Positions 28,354-36,394 of a DNA stretch of 64,000 bases are shown here, piece by piece. Position 1 is the first letter of the stretch; each line of letters opens with the position of its first letter. The stretch spans positions 1-64,000 of the forward strand of contig NZ_JALBWV010000045.1 of the NCBI RefSeq assembly GCF_022678645.1, given 5' to 3'. The position numbers were made by a program, and so were the translations under genes. This DNA is from Saccharopolyspora soli (GTDB taxonomy: Bacteria > Actinomycetota > Actinomycetes > Mycobacteriales > Pseudonocardiaceae). The notes below the pieces were generated by a model. That model ran no database searches, was not told the origin of the DNA, and was given only the letters and a program-made list of their open reading frames with translations.

Positions 28354-29765
28354 TCACGTTCACTGACCTGTTTTGCGGTGCGGGTGGTTCGTCGACCGGG
28401 TTGGTCGCTGCGGGGTATGAGCTGCGGCTGGCCGCGAACCATTGGGCGCGTGCCATCGAAACTCACGCCGCGAATCACCGTGACGCCGAGCATTTGTGTG
28501 CGGATATCAACAACTACGACATGCGGCGTCTGCCGCCCACCGATGTGTTGTGGGCGTCGCCGATCTGCACGGAGATCTCGCCCGCCGGCGGTCGGCGCCG
28601 TACCAAGGGGCAGCTGGCGTTGCTGGAGTACGGGAGTGTCGACAAGGCTGGGTGGGAACGCACTCGCGCCACCGCGTATGACGTGATCCGTGCGACCGAG
28701 GTCCATCGATACAAGGCGATCATCTGCGAAAACGTCGTCGAGTTCGCCACCGACTGGGAGTTGTTCGACTGGTGGCGCCACGCCATCGAGCTGCTGGGTT
28801 ACGAGTCGCAGGTGGTGTCCGTCTCGGCGGCCCACATCGGCGGGGACGGCAACGACTACGCCCCGCAGTGGCGGGACCGTATCTACGTCGTCTTCACCCG
28901 CCGCGGGATCAGGAAACCTGATCTGCGGCCCCTCCCGCTGGCATGGTGCGCCGAGTGCGGCGAGGACGTGCGCGCCAGGCAGGCGTGGCGCAACGGGAGG
29001 CGTGTCGGGAAATACCGGCAGCAGTACGACTACCGTTGCCCGAACAGCCGTTGCCGTCACGCGCTGGTCGAGCCGTACGTGCGGCCCGCTGCGTCCATTA
29101 TCGACTGGTCGGATCCCGGCCAGCGCATCGGCGACCGCACGAGGCCGCTCGTCGCGAACACGGTGCGCCGCATCGAGGCCGGACTGACAATGCTCGGCGA
29201 GCAACGCATGGTGCTGACTGTCAACCACAGTGGACACGAGCGCACGGTGAAAATCGGTGACGCGCTGCTGGTTCCCACTGGCGGCACCTGGAACAGCACG
29301 GCCACAACCACCACCGAGCCCATGCGCACGCGCATGGCCAACCCCAAGGGTTTCGAGGCGCTGGTCACCCCGCCGCAGGCCGACGACTCGTTCATCGTGA
29401 CCCTGCGCCGCAACGGCACCGCCCGCCCGGTGTCACAGCCGGTGGCCACCGTCACCGCCGAGGGACGGCATCACTGGTTGGTCATCCCCTACCGCAACGC
29501 CGCCACCAAAACCGTCGAGGAGCCGCTGCACACGCTCGGCACACGGGATTCCGCCGGGCTACTCGCCGCCGCCCCGGCATTGGAGGACTGCCACTACCGG
29601 ATGGTGCAGCCCCGAGAACAGCTGTGCGCGCAGCGGTTCCCGCACGACTACATCGTGCACGGCAACAAAGGCGAGCAGACCATGCAGGCAGGCAACTCGG
29701 TTGCCGTCAACGTCGCCCAGTGGATCGCCGGAGGAGTCGCGACCTCCCTGGACGGCACCACATGA
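28350..29765 (+). CDS. Phage DNA C5-cytosine methyltransferase
   Basis: A 471-residue methyltransferase. Motif I is TDLFCGAGGSSTGL at residues 5-18. The catalytic Cys73 lies in ASPICTEISPAG, where most enzymes have PCQ. Motif VI is ICENVVEF and motif VIII QWRDRIYVV. A zinc-ribbon insertion (WCAECGED ... RCPNSRCRHA) precedes the target-recognition part. The C-terminal QAGNSVAVNVAQW is motif X. It probably protects phage DNA from host restriction. Fully coupled in the early operon. Confidence 0.92.
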   Translation: MITFTDLFCGAGGSSTGLVAAGYELRLAANHWARAIETHAANHRDAEHLCADINNYDMRRLPPTDVLWASPICTEISPAGGRRRTKGQLALLEYGSVDKAGWERTRATAYDVIRATEVHRYKAIICENVVEFATDWELFDWWRHAIELLGYESQVVSVSAAHIGGDGNDYAPQWRDRIYVVFTRRGIRKPDLRPLPLAWCAECGEDVRARQAWRNGRRVGKYRQQYDYRCPNSRCRHALVEPYVRPAASIIDWSDPGQRIGDRTRPLVANTVRRIEAGLTMLGEQRMVLTVNHSGHERTVKIGDALLVPTGGTWNSTATTTTEPMRTRMANPKGFEALVTPPQADDSFIVTLRRNGTARPVSQPVATVTAEGRHHWLVIPYRNAATKTVEEPLHTLGTRDSAGLLAAAPALEDCHYRMVQPREQLCAQRFPHDYIVHGNKGEQTMQAGNSVAVNVAQWIAGGVATSLDGTT

Positions 29766-29989
29766 AACCCGACCTACGGCCGCTGACGGGCCGCGACACC
29801 TACCGGTCGTGCCTGCTCGGCAAGCAACCCGCCGAAATCCTCGACACCACGGCTCGTGAGCGCCTGGTCGCCGAGCTGCATGCGCTCGGCTGGACCGACG
29901 CCGAGATCGCCGCCCACTGCCGCATGACCACCTACACGACGGGCCGAATCCGGGAACGCCTCGGACTCGCGCCGAACTTTGGAGCGTGA
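29762..29989 (+). CDS. Small helix-turn-helix protein
   Basis: A 75-residue protein; residues 35-68 (VAELHALGWTDAEIAAHCRM then TGRIRERLGL) form a clear helix-turn-helix. Possibly a local regulator or replication accessory protein. Confidence 0.65.
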   Translation: MKPDLRPLTGRDTYRSCLLGKQPAEILDTTARERLVAELHALGWTDAEIAAHCRMTTYTTGRIRERLGLAPNFGA

Positions 29990-29992
29990 CCC

Positions 29993-30832
29993 ATGACCTT
30001 CTTCCCGCTCCCCGACGAGTTCCACTCCATGCCCGAATTCCTCGGCGCTTCCGATGCCGCCGTGGCCCTGTATGCGCGCGCCGCGTCGTGGTCCGCCTGC
30101 CATCTCACCGATGGGCACGTGCCGACCGCCGCGCTGCCGTTGTTCACGGCCAACCACGAGCAGGCATCGGCAGAACTGGTGGAACGCAAGGTATGGCGTC
30201 GTGCTCGCGGTGGCTTCCAGTTCGCCGACTGGCCGAAACAGGCCAGCCGCGCCTATGTGGAAGCGAAACGGGAAGCCTGGCGACTTCGTCAGCAGAAAAC
30301 CCGCAGCTCACAAGGGGGAATGTCACGGCGTGACACACACGTGACTCACGCAGGAGTCACATCCGGAGTCCCTGACGAGTCACAGCGTCCCTATTCCACT
30401 TCCAGTTCCAAGAAGGAATCTCCTAACGGAGATTCCTATAAGGGCCGCAACAGCGCCGAGCTGGCCCCGCAGTCTCGCCTCGACGTCGAACAGCTCTGCT
30501 CGCACATGCTTGACCGGCTCACGGCGAACGGCGTCCGAGCGTCGATCACGAAGCAGTGGCGCGACGACGCGCGACGCCTGCTCGACAACGACAAGCGCGA
30601 CCTGCACCAGGCGCTCAGACTGATCGACTGGGCCACCGCTCACCGCTTCTGGTCGGCGAACATCCACAGCATCCCGAAGTTCCGCAAGCAGTACGACAAG
30701 CTGCGCATGCAAGCCGAACGGGAAAACACCCCACGGTCCACGACGAAAGCCGACCGGATCGACGCCCTCGACGCGTTCCTGGTGCCCGACGCCGAGCCCC
30801 ACCTCCGCGCACTGCCCGGCGGTGTGGCATGA
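29993..30832 (+). CDS. Phage replication initiation-like protein
   Basis: A 279-residue protein whose N-terminus (DAAVALYARAASWSACHLTDGHVP ..., about residues 20-95) is of the winged-helix type found at the start of many phage replication proteins. A Ser-rich linker follows, then a C-terminal helical domain (RRLLDNDKRDLHQALRLIDW). The position just before SSB supports a replication role. Confidence 0.72.
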   Translation: MTFFPLPDEFHSMPEFLGASDAAVALYARAASWSACHLTDGHVPTAALPLFTANHEQASAELVERKVWRRARGGFQFADWPKQASRAYVEAKREAWRLRQQKTRSSQGGMSRRDTHVTHAGVTSGVPDESQRPYSTSSSKKESPNGDSYKGRNSAELAPQSRLDVEQLCSHMLDRLTANGVRASITKQWRDDARRLLDNDKRDLHQALRLIDWATAHRFWSANIHSIPKFRKQYDKLRMQAERENTPRSTTKADRIDALDAFLVPDAEPHLRALPGGVA

Positions 30833-31359
30833 GCCTCACACAGAACGAGATCGTCGGCGTGCTCAAGGTCGCCACGGCCTACGACGGCCGCCAGCGCGGC
30901 GAGGCCGATGTCATGGCCTGGATGGACTCCGCAGCCCGCGCAGGGTGGACCTACACCGAAGCGCTCGAAGCCGTGAAGGAGCACTTCGCGTTCGATGGCA
31001 GCTGGATCGGCCCGGCGGTGGTCACCAAGCGCATCCACGCCGCGCGTGAGTCCGCCGAGCGTGCCCGGCTGGCTGAACTCGGTGCGGCCAAGCGCGCCGA
31101 ACTCGAATCCGGTGGCGACGCGACCGCCGACCCCGAGCGCGCGCACCGGTTCTTCGAGGCGATCGCCGACCGGTTCGGCTGGCAGCACAAGCCCAAAGCC
31201 GCCGCCCCGGCGCTCGCCGTCGCCTGCCCACACTGCCAGGCCGCCCCCGGCCGCCCCTGCGCCCGCGTCATCCGCCGCGGCCACCGCGAAGGCGAATTCG
31301 TGCCCCTGTCCAACGTCCACGACTCCCGCGTGGCCGCCTCCAAGAACGGAGCCCACTGA
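30829..31359 (+). CDS. Zinc-finger early protein (replication-associated)
   Basis: A 176-residue protein. The helical N-terminal part is followed by CPHCQAAPGRPCARV...H...H, a zinc finger common in actinophage proteins next to replication genes. Coupled to the replication-like gene upstream. Confidence 0.65.
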   Translation: MSLTQNEIVGVLKVATAYDGRQRGEADVMAWMDSAARAGWTYTEALEAVKEHFAFDGSWIGPAVVTKRIHAARESAERARLAELGAAKRAELESGGDATADPERAHRFFEAIADRFGWQHKPKAAAPALAVACPHCQAAPGRPCARVIRRGHREGEFVPLSNVHDSRVAASKNGAH

Positions 31360-31361
31360 CC

Positions 31362-31817
31362 ATGTCCCTTCCCAAGATCAACGGCGAGGTTGCCCGGTTG
31401 TGGGCTGAACCGGAACTGCGCTGGACCCCGTCCGGCAAGGCGGTGGTGACGGTGCCGCTGGTGTTCACCAAGCGCAAACGCACCGACGCCGGGGAATGGG
31501 AAGACGCCGGAACCATGTTCGTCCGCGCCCAAGCGTGGGAACAGTTCGCCGAGAACATCAGCGAGTCCCTGGCCAAAGGCGACGAGGTCGTGGTCACCGG
31601 CGAGCTGTCCGTGCGCGACTACGAACGCCAGGACGGCAGCAAAGGCCAGAGCCTCGAACTCACCCTGTACGCGATCGGCCCGAACCTCAAACGCCACATG
31701 GCCAAAACACTGCGCATCGACCGCCAAGACGCCCCTGCGTCGGCGAACTCGCCTGACCCATGGGGCAGCGCCCCGCCGTCCAACTCCAACGGTTTCAGCG
31801 ACGAACCGCCGTTCTGA
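31362..31817 (+). CDS. ssb: Single-stranded DNA-binding protein
   Basis: A 151-residue SSB with an OB fold over residues 1-110 (MFVRAQAWEQFAENISESLAKGDEVVV) and the acidic interaction tip DEPPF at the C-terminus. It protects single-stranded DNA during phage replication and recombination with ERF. Confidence 0.95.
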   Translation: MSLPKINGEVARLWAEPELRWTPSGKAVVTVPLVFTKRKRTDAGEWEDAGTMFVRAQAWEQFAENISESLAKGDEVVVTGELSVRDYERQDGSKGQSLELTLYAIGPNLKRHMAKTLRIDRQDAPASANSPDPWGSAPPSNSNGFSDEPPF

Positions 31818-31881
31818 TCCGGCTTCCCCGCTGACCGGACGAGCCCGAAACGCGCGCACGCGCGAGACCCGAAAGGCCACG

Positions 31882-32265
31882 ATGACTGCGCCGACCACGT
31901 ACCGGCTCGTGCTGCCGTACCTCCGGCCGCCGTTGACCGCGAACCAGCGCCAGCACTGGGCCCGGAAAGCCAAGCTGACCCGCGCTGTCCGGCACACCAC
32001 GGCGACCCTCGCCCGCGCCGAGCGCATTCCCCCGCTCGGACGTTGCACGGTCAGTCTGGTGTGGACCGTCACCAACCGACGCCGCCGCGACGCCGACAAC
32101 CTCGTGCCCACGCTCAAGGCATGCGCCGACGGCCTCGTCGACGCCGAGATCGTCGCCGACGACGTACCTGAGCTGATGACCAAGCAGATGCCCGAGATCG
32201 TGCTTGGCGAGCGCGTCGGCCTGGTGCTCATTGTCGAACCGCTCGCCCTGGAGGTGCCCGCGTGA
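31882..32265 (+). CDS. rusA: RusA-like Holliday junction resolvase
   Basis: A 127-residue protein with PYLRPPLTANQRQHW near the start and the acidic catalytic block RRRDADNLVPTLKACADGL followed by IVADDV, the RusA signature. It resolves recombination junctions before packaging. Confidence 0.88.
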   Translation: MTAPTTYRLVLPYLRPPLTANQRQHWARKAKLTRAVRHTTATLARAERIPPLGRCTVSLVWTVTNRRRRDADNLVPTLKACADGLVDAEIVADDVPELMTKQMPEIVLGERVGLVLIVEPLALEVPA

Positions 32266-32453
32266 CCACCATTCCGCCGCAGCTCGACAAACGCCGTCTG
32301 GCCGCAGGCGTCGTCAAAGCCAACACCCCCAGCGAACGCCGCCGCGCCACCCTCTACGTTGCCGGACGCGCCCGCGACGCCACAGACCTCGCCCAGGTCC
32401 TCGACGCGCTCGGCCTCACCCCAGCCGACACCCGACAGGAGGTCCCCGCGTGA
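32262..32453 (+). CDS. Small early protein
   Basis: A 63-residue protein, basic and helical (LAAGVVKANTPSERRRATLY), ending in a segment that looks like a helix-turn-helix. Four-base overlaps on both sides. Confidence 0.6.
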   Translation: MTTIPPQLDKRRLAAGVVKANTPSERRRATLYVAGRARDATDLAQVLDALGLTPADTRQEVPA

Positions 32454-33115
32454 ACGCCACCGACACCCAGCCGTGCACGATCGGCCGCTGCCAGCGTGCC
32501 GCCGAGCTCGGGCGCTACACCTGCCCGCAGTGCGCCGAGCTGATGCGCCGGTGGCTGTGCGAGATCGAGGAGTACACCGCAGCCCTCAACCCACGACCGT
32601 CACGCGGTGGCAACACCGGTCGCTGCTCACCCGGTTACGGTTCTCGGCCACCGGCCCGGCTCGACGTGATCGCCGCCCTCGACCCGCGTTCGGTGCCGCA
32701 TGCTGTCGGCCCCGACGACATCGACGGCGATGTGTGGTCGATCCTCGGCACGCTGGCCGGTATCGCCAAATGGGTCGCCGACGAGCGCCGCAGACTCGGT
32801 GAACCGCCGGAACCGTCGCGGACACCCACCATCGCCGGTGAGGTGCGCTATCTGCTGGGCCGCATCGACTGGTGCACCCGACAGCCCTGGGTGGACGACC
32901 TCGCCGCGGACCTGCGCGGCCTTCACCGCCAGGTGGTGGGTCTTGCTGGGAACTCCACGCAGCCGTTGGCTCCTTGCCTGGACTGCGGGGGACCGCTGTG
33001 GCCGAGGGGTAACGCCGAGGTGCTGGGGGTGCGATGCGGAGTGTGCGGGGCCACGTTCGATGGTCTTGAGCTGCTGCGGCTGGGCGCAGCCTTCGCCGAC
33101 AGGGGAGCGGCATGA
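32450..33115 (+). CDS. Zinc-ribbon protein of the early region
   Basis: A 221-residue protein with zinc-binding motifs at both ends (CTIGRCQRA...YTCPQCAELM near the start and CLDCGGPLW...RCGVCGATF near the end) and a helical middle. Such proteins recur in actinophage early operons; function unknown. Confidence 0.68.
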   Translation: MNATDTQPCTIGRCQRAAELGRYTCPQCAELMRRWLCEIEEYTAALNPRPSRGGNTGRCSPGYGSRPPARLDVIAALDPRSVPHAVGPDDIDGDVWSILGTLAGIAKWVADERRRLGEPPEPSRTPTIAGEVRYLLGRIDWCTRQPWVDDLAADLRGLHRQVVGLAGNSTQPLAPCLDCGGPLWPRGNAEVLGVRCGVCGATFDGLELLRLGAAFADRGAA

Positions 33116-33339
33116 GCGTTGAAGCGATGACGATCGCTTTGTTCGTCGGATCGGTTGTTCTGCTGTGTGTTTCGGTGTATCTCGCATGGCGTACTCGGCG
33201 GGTCTACAAGGAAGCTCGGGAGGTCATGCGTCAAGCCGAAGACGTGCTGACCACCACGGAGAAGGACCTCGAACGCGTCAAGCAGGTTCACACCGACCAG
33301 CAGTTCTGGGAGATTGCCGCTCGCGAGGACATGCCGTGA
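33112..33339 (+). CDS. Small membrane protein with coiled coil
   Basis: A 75-residue protein with one transmembrane helix (about residues 6-27) followed by a charged coiled-coil helix to the end. Could be a membrane-anchored early factor. Confidence 0.65.
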   Translation: MSVEAMTIALFVGSVVLLCVSVYLAWRTRRVYKEAREVMRQAEDVLTTTEKDLERVKQVHTDQQFWEIAAREDMP

Positions 33340-33527
33340 ACCGCGTTCCCGCGCAGCTGGCGTTGTTGGCGTTGCGCTACAGCGGCCACGCGGTGACCGG
33401 CTCGGCGTTGCGCAACTGGGTGCACCGTGGCCACATCCGGCGCTACCACGATGGTTATGACCTTGCCGAGATCGTCGCGTATCTCGACCGACGAAAAACC
33501 AGACACGGCACGCTGACGGCTGCTTGA
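33336..33527 (+). CDS. MerR-like helix-turn-helix protein
   Basis: A 63-residue protein resembling a MerR/excisionase winged helix (ALRYSGHAVTGSALRNWVHR, then DGYDLAEIVAYLDRR). Last gene of the early operon; the terminator at 33604 follows. It may serve as a recombination directionality factor or a late-gene regulator. Confidence 0.68.
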   Translation: MNRVPAQLALLALRYSGHAVTGSALRNWVHRGHIRRYHDGYDLAEIVAYLDRRKTRHGTLTAA

Positions 33528-33603
33528 TCGTTGTCCCAGGTCAGGTGTAGTGTGCCGCTTTGAGGCGGTACTCCCTACCCAAAAGCAGGTTGAGACGCCG
33601 GTT

Positions 33604-33641
33604 CGAGGCCCCCGACGATCACACCGATCGCGGGGGCCTCG
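33604..33641 (+). terminator. Strong terminator ending the early operon
   Basis: CGAGGCCCCCG and CGGGGGCCTCG form an 11-bp perfect stem that continues with CGATC/GATCG after a one-base bulge, followed by GTGCTTCTT. It separates the early operon from the cargo genes. Confidence 0.85.
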
Positions 33642-33724
33642 TGCTTCTTAGACCGGCCTTCAGCGGGTAGGAGTGTGTCTACTTGCAGTCCTTTTCCGCC
33701 AGCCAGCATGGCTAAACTTGCATC

Positions 33725-34366
33725 ATGGCGGCACGAATCTGTTGGCGATGTGGTACCAAAGCCCACCACACGATGCGCGGTGATCCGATCTGCACATCAC
33801 GCGACGGCTACTTATGGTCAGCGTCTTTCCAGTGCGATGAATGCCTCGCTGTGAGCACCGGGACCGTCACGTGGGCGGTATCAAGCGTAGTCGAGGCCAG
33901 ACGCAGATTCGACGAGCCTGGAGCCGAAACAAGTTGGCAACCACAGCAGGCGTTAGGACGCTACTATCCCTATGTGCCCGCTCACATCGCGGAAGCCGCA
34001 TCCGAGGCGCACGAATGCCACAGCATCGGCGCCAATCGGGCCGCCATCCTAATGGCGCGATCCGTTCTGGAAGCCACCGCGAAGGACTGCGGTGCTACAA
34101 AGGGCAACTTGCAGGACAAGATCGACACTCTACACGTGAACGAGAAGATCGGGCGCTTCGTGCGCGAGCAAGCCCACGAGATTCGATACTTCGGAAACGA
34201 CATGGCCCACGGCGATTTCGTTGTCCCCGTCACAGAGGAAGAGGCCAGCGAAATCCTTGGCCTGATGGCGGTTGTCCTCAACGAAGTGTATGAAGCTCCC
34301 GCAAAGCTAGAGGAGCTGCGACAGGCACGCCTTGCACGTAAGGAAGCAGTGCAAGGTGAAAACTGA
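33725..34366 (+). CDS. DUF4145 (HEPN-like) protein with N-terminal zinc ribbon
   Basis: A 213-residue protein. Residues 6-40 hold two cysteine pairs (CWRCG and CDEC). Residues 95-195 form a helical DUF4145 domain with the family signature HEIRYFGNDMAHGDF (Arg154, Asn158, His162). DUF4145 belongs to the HEPN superfamily and is often found in restriction and other defence loci. It has its own unit after a terminator and converges on another HEPN-like gene, which suggests a lysogen-expressed cargo module. Codon use is less GC-biased than the neighbours. Confidence 0.8.
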   Translation: MAARICWRCGTKAHHTMRGDPICTSRDGYLWSASFQCDECLAVSTGTVTWAVSSVVEARRRFDEPGAETSWQPQQALGRYYPYVPAHIAEAASEAHECHSIGANRAAILMARSVLEATAKDCGATKGNLQDKIDTLHVNEKIGRFVREQAHEIRYFGNDMAHGDFVVPVTEEEASEILGLMAVVLNEVYEAPAKLEELRQARLARKEAVQGEN

Positions 34367-34488
34367 GCGTTCAGGCGTGGTCTTGAATGAAGCCCACCCC
34401 GACCACCGTCTCGGATCGGGCTCGCGTCTGAGAACTTCGCGCAGGGCAAGACCCGCAACCGCATCGCATGAGCCTTGGCTTTTGCAGG

Positions 34489-35097
34489 CTAAGAGAGGGG
34501 AATGGTCTTGAGCTGATCGATAGCGTCTGAAGCTGTCAGGACGTACAGCGCGGCACGTGCGGGAGTTACTTCCCCTGTACCGTGTACCACTTCATTGCGG
34601 AGATGACGCAGATTATGAAGTGTGCTGGCAAGTTGAAAACCAATTAGCTCTTCCGACTGAGCCGTCTGGATTGCCTTGGCCATGGTCCACGACCACCCGC
34701 CACGTGGTTGAATTCCCTTCTCTCTCAGGAGCTCCGATAGCTCGTGTTCGAGATTCTTCGACGTCTTGATGACCGCTGCCTCGGGGGCTTTCGACGCAAA
34801 CTCCAGAACTTCCTGCAGCTGGGGATCCGTGACTTGGCTGTCAGCGCCCGGTTTACGCTCACCGTCGGTGCTGCTGGCAGCCTCATGCTGGGCTTGGTCG
34901 AGCTTCTCCCACTCCGCTTCGGCCGGGCCAAGCTTGAGCCGCTGCAACCGCCGACCGCCCACGGTTCCTGAAACGAGACTTCCGATCGGCTTCCTGAACA
35001 GAAATAGCCCCACAACGGTGGCTAGCGGCCACGCCAACGAGTTGGCGAGGTTCGCGACGAACTGAAGAACAGACACGCTAGGTGATCGTAGTGTCAC
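34489..35097 (-). CDS. Membrane-anchored HEPN-like protein
   Basis: A 202-residue protein with a transmembrane helix at about residues 17-35, a charged linker and a helical C-terminal domain (100-200). This ends in LHNLRHLRNEVVHGTGE, whose RNEVVH (Arg167, His172) is an Rx4H motif as in HEPN ribonucleases. It is the only minus-strand gene in the lytic block, so it is probably expressed from its own promoter in the lysogen. The GTG at 35097 lacks a clear ribosome site and the GTG seven codons later is an alternative start. Confidence 0.75.
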   Translation of the reverse strand: MTLRSPSVSVLQFVANLANSLAWPLATVVGLFLFRKPIGSLVSGTVGGRRLQRLKLGPAEAEWEKLDQAQHEAASSTDGERKPGADSQVTDPQLQEVLEFASKAPEAAVIKTSKNLEHELSELLREKGIQPRGGWSWTMAKAIQTAQSEELIGFQLASTLHNLRHLRNEVVHGTGEVTPARAALYVLTASDAIDQLKTIPLS

Positions 35098-35246
35098 TCG
35101 ATCCAGTGCGGGGGCGTTTGGAAGATCGGACCGCGCGACTCGGTGGCCGGAAGGTCGCGATTGGCCACGCGTTCCGGCGGGCCGTCCGACTGTCTATCGG
35201 AGGACGAGCGCGGGCTGTTAGGAGTCCTCTTGGCGAGAGGATTGCA

Positions 35247-35519
35247 GTGGCTCCGTCGGGTATGAGCGGTCACCGTTGGCGGAAGCTTGTTGCGAGTTTG
35301 CGGAAGCCGGGCGCGGTGTGCTGGATCTGCGGGCATGGCATCGACATCAGGTTGAAGTTTCCGGATCCGGGGAGCTTCACGGTGCACCACCGGGTACCGC
35401 GATCCAAGGGTGGCGATGTGCTGGATCCGGCCAACGCTGTGCCTGCGCACCTGAGGTGCAACTCCAGTCTTGGCAATAGGCCGCTGGTTCGACGTCGCAG
35501 AACCTCGCGGCGCTGGTAG
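35247..35519 (+). CDS. HNH endonuclease, packaging-associated
   Basis: A 90-residue HNH protein: CWICGHGID, then HHRVPRSKGG, NAVPAHLRCNSSLG. The small HNH gene next to terminase is needed for cleavage and packaging in many HK97-type phages. I chose the GTG at 35247, preceded by GCGAGAGG; the frame is open to 35082. Confidence 0.82.
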   Translation: MAPSGMSGHRWRKLVASLRKPGAVCWICGHGIDIRLKFPDPGSFTVHHRVPRSKGGDVLDPANAVPAHLRCNSSLGNRPLVRRRRTSRRW

Positions 35520-35893
35520 CCACACTCGCACCGCCCCTGCCCGGCATGGCGGTCGGCGCACAGTCCTGAGCACGACAGCTCGCAGTACATCACCACTACA
35601 CACACCTACCTGTGATGGCCAGAGCGAACTGTCGATGTGCTCACCAGGTGGCACGCCACCCAGGCCAGCGGTCAGCCCAACGCCACCGACGTGCTCGATG
35701 CCTCGATCACTGGTCAGCGATCACTCACGCAGTCGATTGCGATTCACGCTTCGATCATCAGCAGCGATGACCGTCGGGCGCCGGTGGGTGGCCGGGGTGG
35801 GTAGGGGGCGGGGGTGGTGCGTGTGAGCTGGGGGTAGGTGACCCCGCTGCCTTCGTCTCCCTTTCTCCCCCCGCGCGAATTCTTGGAGGGGTG
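35520..35893. other. Non-coding stretch before the late operon
   Basis: A 374-base stretch between the HNH gene and terminase small subunit. It has no convincing reading frame and no strong hairpin. It ends in TTGGAGGGG, the ribosome site of the terminase gene, and is the natural place for a late promoter or packaging (cos/pac) site, though neither can be recognised directly. Confidence 0.4.
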
Positions 35894-36394
35894 ATGGCTG
35901 AGTCGGCTGCGGAGAGGCAGCGTCGCTATCGCCGTCACAAGGCTGGTGACCACGGGCTTTGCATTCCTGGGCGGTGTGCGGCGGTGACTCCGACCGTGAC
36001 GCGTAACGCCGAGCCCGAAGGCGTGACGCTCGGCCCGTCGGGGCAGCGGTTGTGGGCGGCGATGACCGAGGGCGGGCAGCTTGCGCCGATGCAGGCGGTG
36101 CTGCTGCTGGAGGCGTGCCGGATCGCTGACCGGCTGGACAAGCTCGACGCCCAGTTGCGCGGCGAGGACTGGCTGCGGTTCGAAGCGAGCGAGGACGGGC
36201 CCGAGGTCACAGTGATCGTCGACCGCGCGCTGTCCGAGGCACGCCAGCAGGCCACCGCGCTCAAGCAGATCGTCGCCGAACTTCGCCAGACCACGAGCCG
36301 CGGCAAGCAGAAACCGGCCGCTGACGCGAAGGGGGCGGGCATTGCTGATCTCACCGCCCGGATCGCTGCACGGCGCGCGTCGCCCTCGGCTTGA
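35894..36394 (+). CDS. Terminase small subunit
   Basis: A 166-residue helical protein; residues 45-140 (SGQRLWAAMTEGGQL, LLLEACRIADRLDKLDAQL, ALKQIVAELRQTT) match the P27/terS family, which binds phage DNA at the packaging site. ATG at 35894 follows GGAGGGG. Confidence 0.82.
   Translation: MAESAAERQRRYRRHKAGDHGLCIPGRCAAVTPTVTRNAEPEGVTLGPSGQRLWAAMTEGGQLAPMQAVLLLEACRIADRLDKLDAQLRGEDWLRFEASEDGPEVTVIVDRALSEARQQATALKQIVAELRQTTSRGKQKPAADAKGAGIADLTARIAARRASPSA

Noticed and set aside
33529-33603. Possible tRNA just before the early terminator, suggested by GCCGGTTCGAGGC.
   Set aside because: The bases around TTCGA do not form a T-stem and no acceptor or anticodon stem pairs; it is leader sequence of the terminator with a small GTGCCGC/GCGGTAC hairpin.
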